Source: Corynebacterium sp. KPL1814
Lineage (GTDB): Bacteria; Actinomycetota; Actinomycetes; Mycobacteriales; Mycobacteriaceae
DNA: 64,000 nt
Direction: 5' to 3'
NCBI RefSeq assembly: GCF_000478175.1
Contig: NZ_KI515774.1
Span: 6,368-70,367, forward strand
Part shown: positions 62,646 through 64,000 of the stretch, one piece after another
Layout: each line of letters opens with the position of its first letter
Position numbering within the stretch: the first letter of the stretch is position 1
Translations under genes and position numbers: made by a program
The notes under the pieces: model-generated
The model's database searches: none
What the model was told of the DNA's origin: nothing
Seen by the model: the letters and a program-made list of their open reading frames with translations, nothing else

Positions 62646-64000
62646 ATGGCAAACTTTCTCGATGCCCTCAATTCCATAATTTGGTCGCCCGCCCTCGTGT
62701 TTTTGTGCTTGGGTGCGGGTGTTTATTTCACCGTGGTAACGCGGGGCCTGCAGGTCCGCTGCCTACCGGATATGCTGCGGCAAATTTCCAAGGGTGAAAA
62801 ATCCGACGACGGTGTTTCTTCCTTTCAATCGCTGATGGTCTCGCTATCCGGCCGCGTGGGCGTGGGTAATATCGCCGGCGTGTCCACGGCCATCGCCTTC
62901 GGTGGCCCTGGTGCGGTGTTCTGGATGTGGGCTGTGGCGCTTTTGGGCTCGTCCACCTCCTTCATCGAGTGCACCCTGGCGCAGATTTATAAAGAAAAAG
63001 ACCAGGACACCGGCGAGTACCGCGGTGGCCCGGCTTACTACATCGAAAAAGCGTATAAGCACACCAAGGCCGCGCCGTTCATGATGGTCTATGGCATCCT
63101 CTTTGCGATCGCCATGATTTTGGCCACCAGCTACTTCCTGCCGGGCATCCAGGCCAATGCGGTTGCCGCGGCTGCCGATACCGCGTGGGGTGTTAACTCC
63201 ACCTGGGCAGCGGTTGTCCTGGCCGGCATTTTGGCCATCATCATTATCGGTGGAGTCAAGCGCATCGCTAACTTCGCCACCCTTGTCGTGCCGTTTATGG
63301 CCGTGATTTACATCGGCATTTCCATCGTGGTGATGCTCATCAACTACTCGCAGATTCCAGAGGTCTTCGGCCTTATCTTTAAGTCTGCGTTCAACCTCGA
63401 GGCTGGGTTCTCCGGCATGCTGGGTGTGGCCATCATGTGGGGCGTTAAGCGCGGTATTTACTCCAACGAGGCCGGCCAGGGTACCGGCCCGCAGTCCGCT
63501 GCCGCCGCGGAAGTCTCCCACCCGGCTAAGCAGGGCTTCGTGCAGTCCTTCGCCGTGTACATCGACACCCTCTTCGTCTGCTCCGCAACGGCGTTTATGA
63601 TCATCTCCACGGATATGTACACGGTCTTCCGTGGCGAATCCGAGGATGGCGAGGTTGTCTACCAAGGCTCGCTTCCCGATGACGTCGCGGTCGGCCCCGG
63701 CTTCGTCCAATCCGGCCTCGATAGCGTCTTTGCCGGTTGGGGCCCGACGTTTATCGCCGTGTCCATTGCCTTCTTCGCCTTTACCACCGTGCTGGCGTAC
63801 TACTACATGTCCGAGGTCAACCTGACCTACTTCAACCGTTGGGTTAAGTCTCGCCCGATTCGCCGCGGCCTGGTGTGGGCGCTGCGCATCCTCATCATCG
63901 TGTCGGTCATCGTGGGTGCCACCACGACGCCGGGTTCTGCCTGGGCACTGGGCGATATCGGCGTCGGCACCACCGCATGGCTAAATATCATCGCCATCCT
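62646..64000 (+). CDS. Alanine/glycine:cation symporter (AGCS family), 3' end outside window
   Basis: At least 451 residues, running off the window edge. It opens MANFLDALNSIIWSPALVF and shows the AGCS signatures LSGRVGVGNIAGVSTAIAFGGPGAVFWMW (its core GVGNIAGV) and the SNEAGQGTGPQSAAAAE segment. These carriers take up alanine or glycine with sodium or protons. An AAGGAG ribosome binding site lies 7 nt before the ATG. It is divergent from orn. Confidence 0.92.
   Translation, partial: MANFLDALNSIIWSPALVFLCLGAGVYFTVVTRGLQVRCLPDMLRQISKGEKSDDGVSSFQSLMVSLSGRVGVGNIAGVSTAIAFGGPGAVFWMWAVALLGSSTSFIECTLAQIYKEKDQDTGEYRGGPAYYIEKAYKHTKAAPFMMVYGILFAIAMILATSYFLPGIQANAVAAAADTAWGVNSTWAAVVLAGILAIIIIGGVKRIANFATLVVPFMAVIYIGISIVVMLINYSQIPEVFGLIFKSAFNLEAGFSGMLGVAIMWGVKRGIYSNEAGQGTGPQSAAAAEVSHPAKQGFVQSFAVYIDTLFVCSATAFMIISTDMYTVFRGESEDGEVVYQGSLPDDVAVGPGFVQSGLDSVFAGWGPTFIAVSIAFFAFTTVLAYYYMSEVNLTYFNRWVKSRPIRRGLVWALRILIIVSVIVGATTTPGSAWALGDIGVGTTAWLNIIAI

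Overview
The window is chromosomal DNA from a Corynebacterium. The evidence is gene order, not species-level markers: the block nrdH-nrdI-nrdE / gntR1 / nrdF / ctaD / serB matches C. glutamicum, the block murI-cpdA-rph-rdgB-DUF3817-lprD-like is conserved across corynebacteria and mycobacteria, and DtxR-, NrdR- and BioQ-type operators are present. At least fifteen genes have a TANNNT hexamer exactly 7 nt before the start codon, the arrangement of leaderless corynebacterial mRNAs. I cannot name the species; GC content looks close to 60 percent.

Layout. 1-1.8 kb: nested transposon debris (IS256-like end, IS3-family element, a second IS3 fragment, a serine-recombinase tail). 2.1-5.0 kb: sulfate-exporter-like protein with a divergent LysR regulator, then a broken dehydrogenase. 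5.1-12.5 kb: MacB/FtsX-type ABC exporter, an MprF-like aminoacyl-phosphatidylglycerol synthase overlapping a membrane esterase, and a crcB pair. 12.5-16.7 kb: a MauE/DsbA-like thiol redox pair, tRNA-Ala, and three secreted hydrolases (a frameshifted cutinase and two SGNH esterases). 16.8-19.8 kb: fructosamine kinase, nadE and a sugar transporter. 19.9-28.3 kb: zinc-free L36, class Ib ribonucleotide reductase with two NrdR boxes, ctaD and serB. 28.3-38.7 kb: PTH2-like protein, dinG, pncB, clpS, rhomboid protease, murI, cAMP phosphodiesterase, rph and rdgB. 38.7-44.3 kb: tRNA-Leu, a permease fused to an OHCU-decarboxylase-like domain, and a pyruvate formate-lyase system split into two polypeptides plus activase. 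44.3-56.9 kb: peptidase, SPFH protein, peptide transporter and bioAD sharing a BioQ-like operator, HNH protein, bcp-tetR, glutaminase, and a DtxR-boxed siderophore ABC operon. 56.9-64 kb: IS remnant, tRNA-Lys, L,D-transpeptidase, LLM oxidoreductase, an IS30 element, tRNA-His, orn and a truncated alanine/glycine symporter.

How it fits together. The organism is equipped for aerobic respiration (cytochrome c oxidase subunit I) and for anaerobic pyruvate cleavage (split PFL). It makes deoxynucleotides through the NrdHIEF system under apparent NrdR control, takes up chelated iron under apparent DtxR control, and modifies its envelope through lipid aminoacylation and L,D-crosslinking. The most unusual features are the two-gene PFL with a separate glycyl-radical subunit (41.1-44.3 kb) and the uric-acid-type permease carrying a catalytically altered OHCU decarboxylase domain (38.9-40.8 kb).
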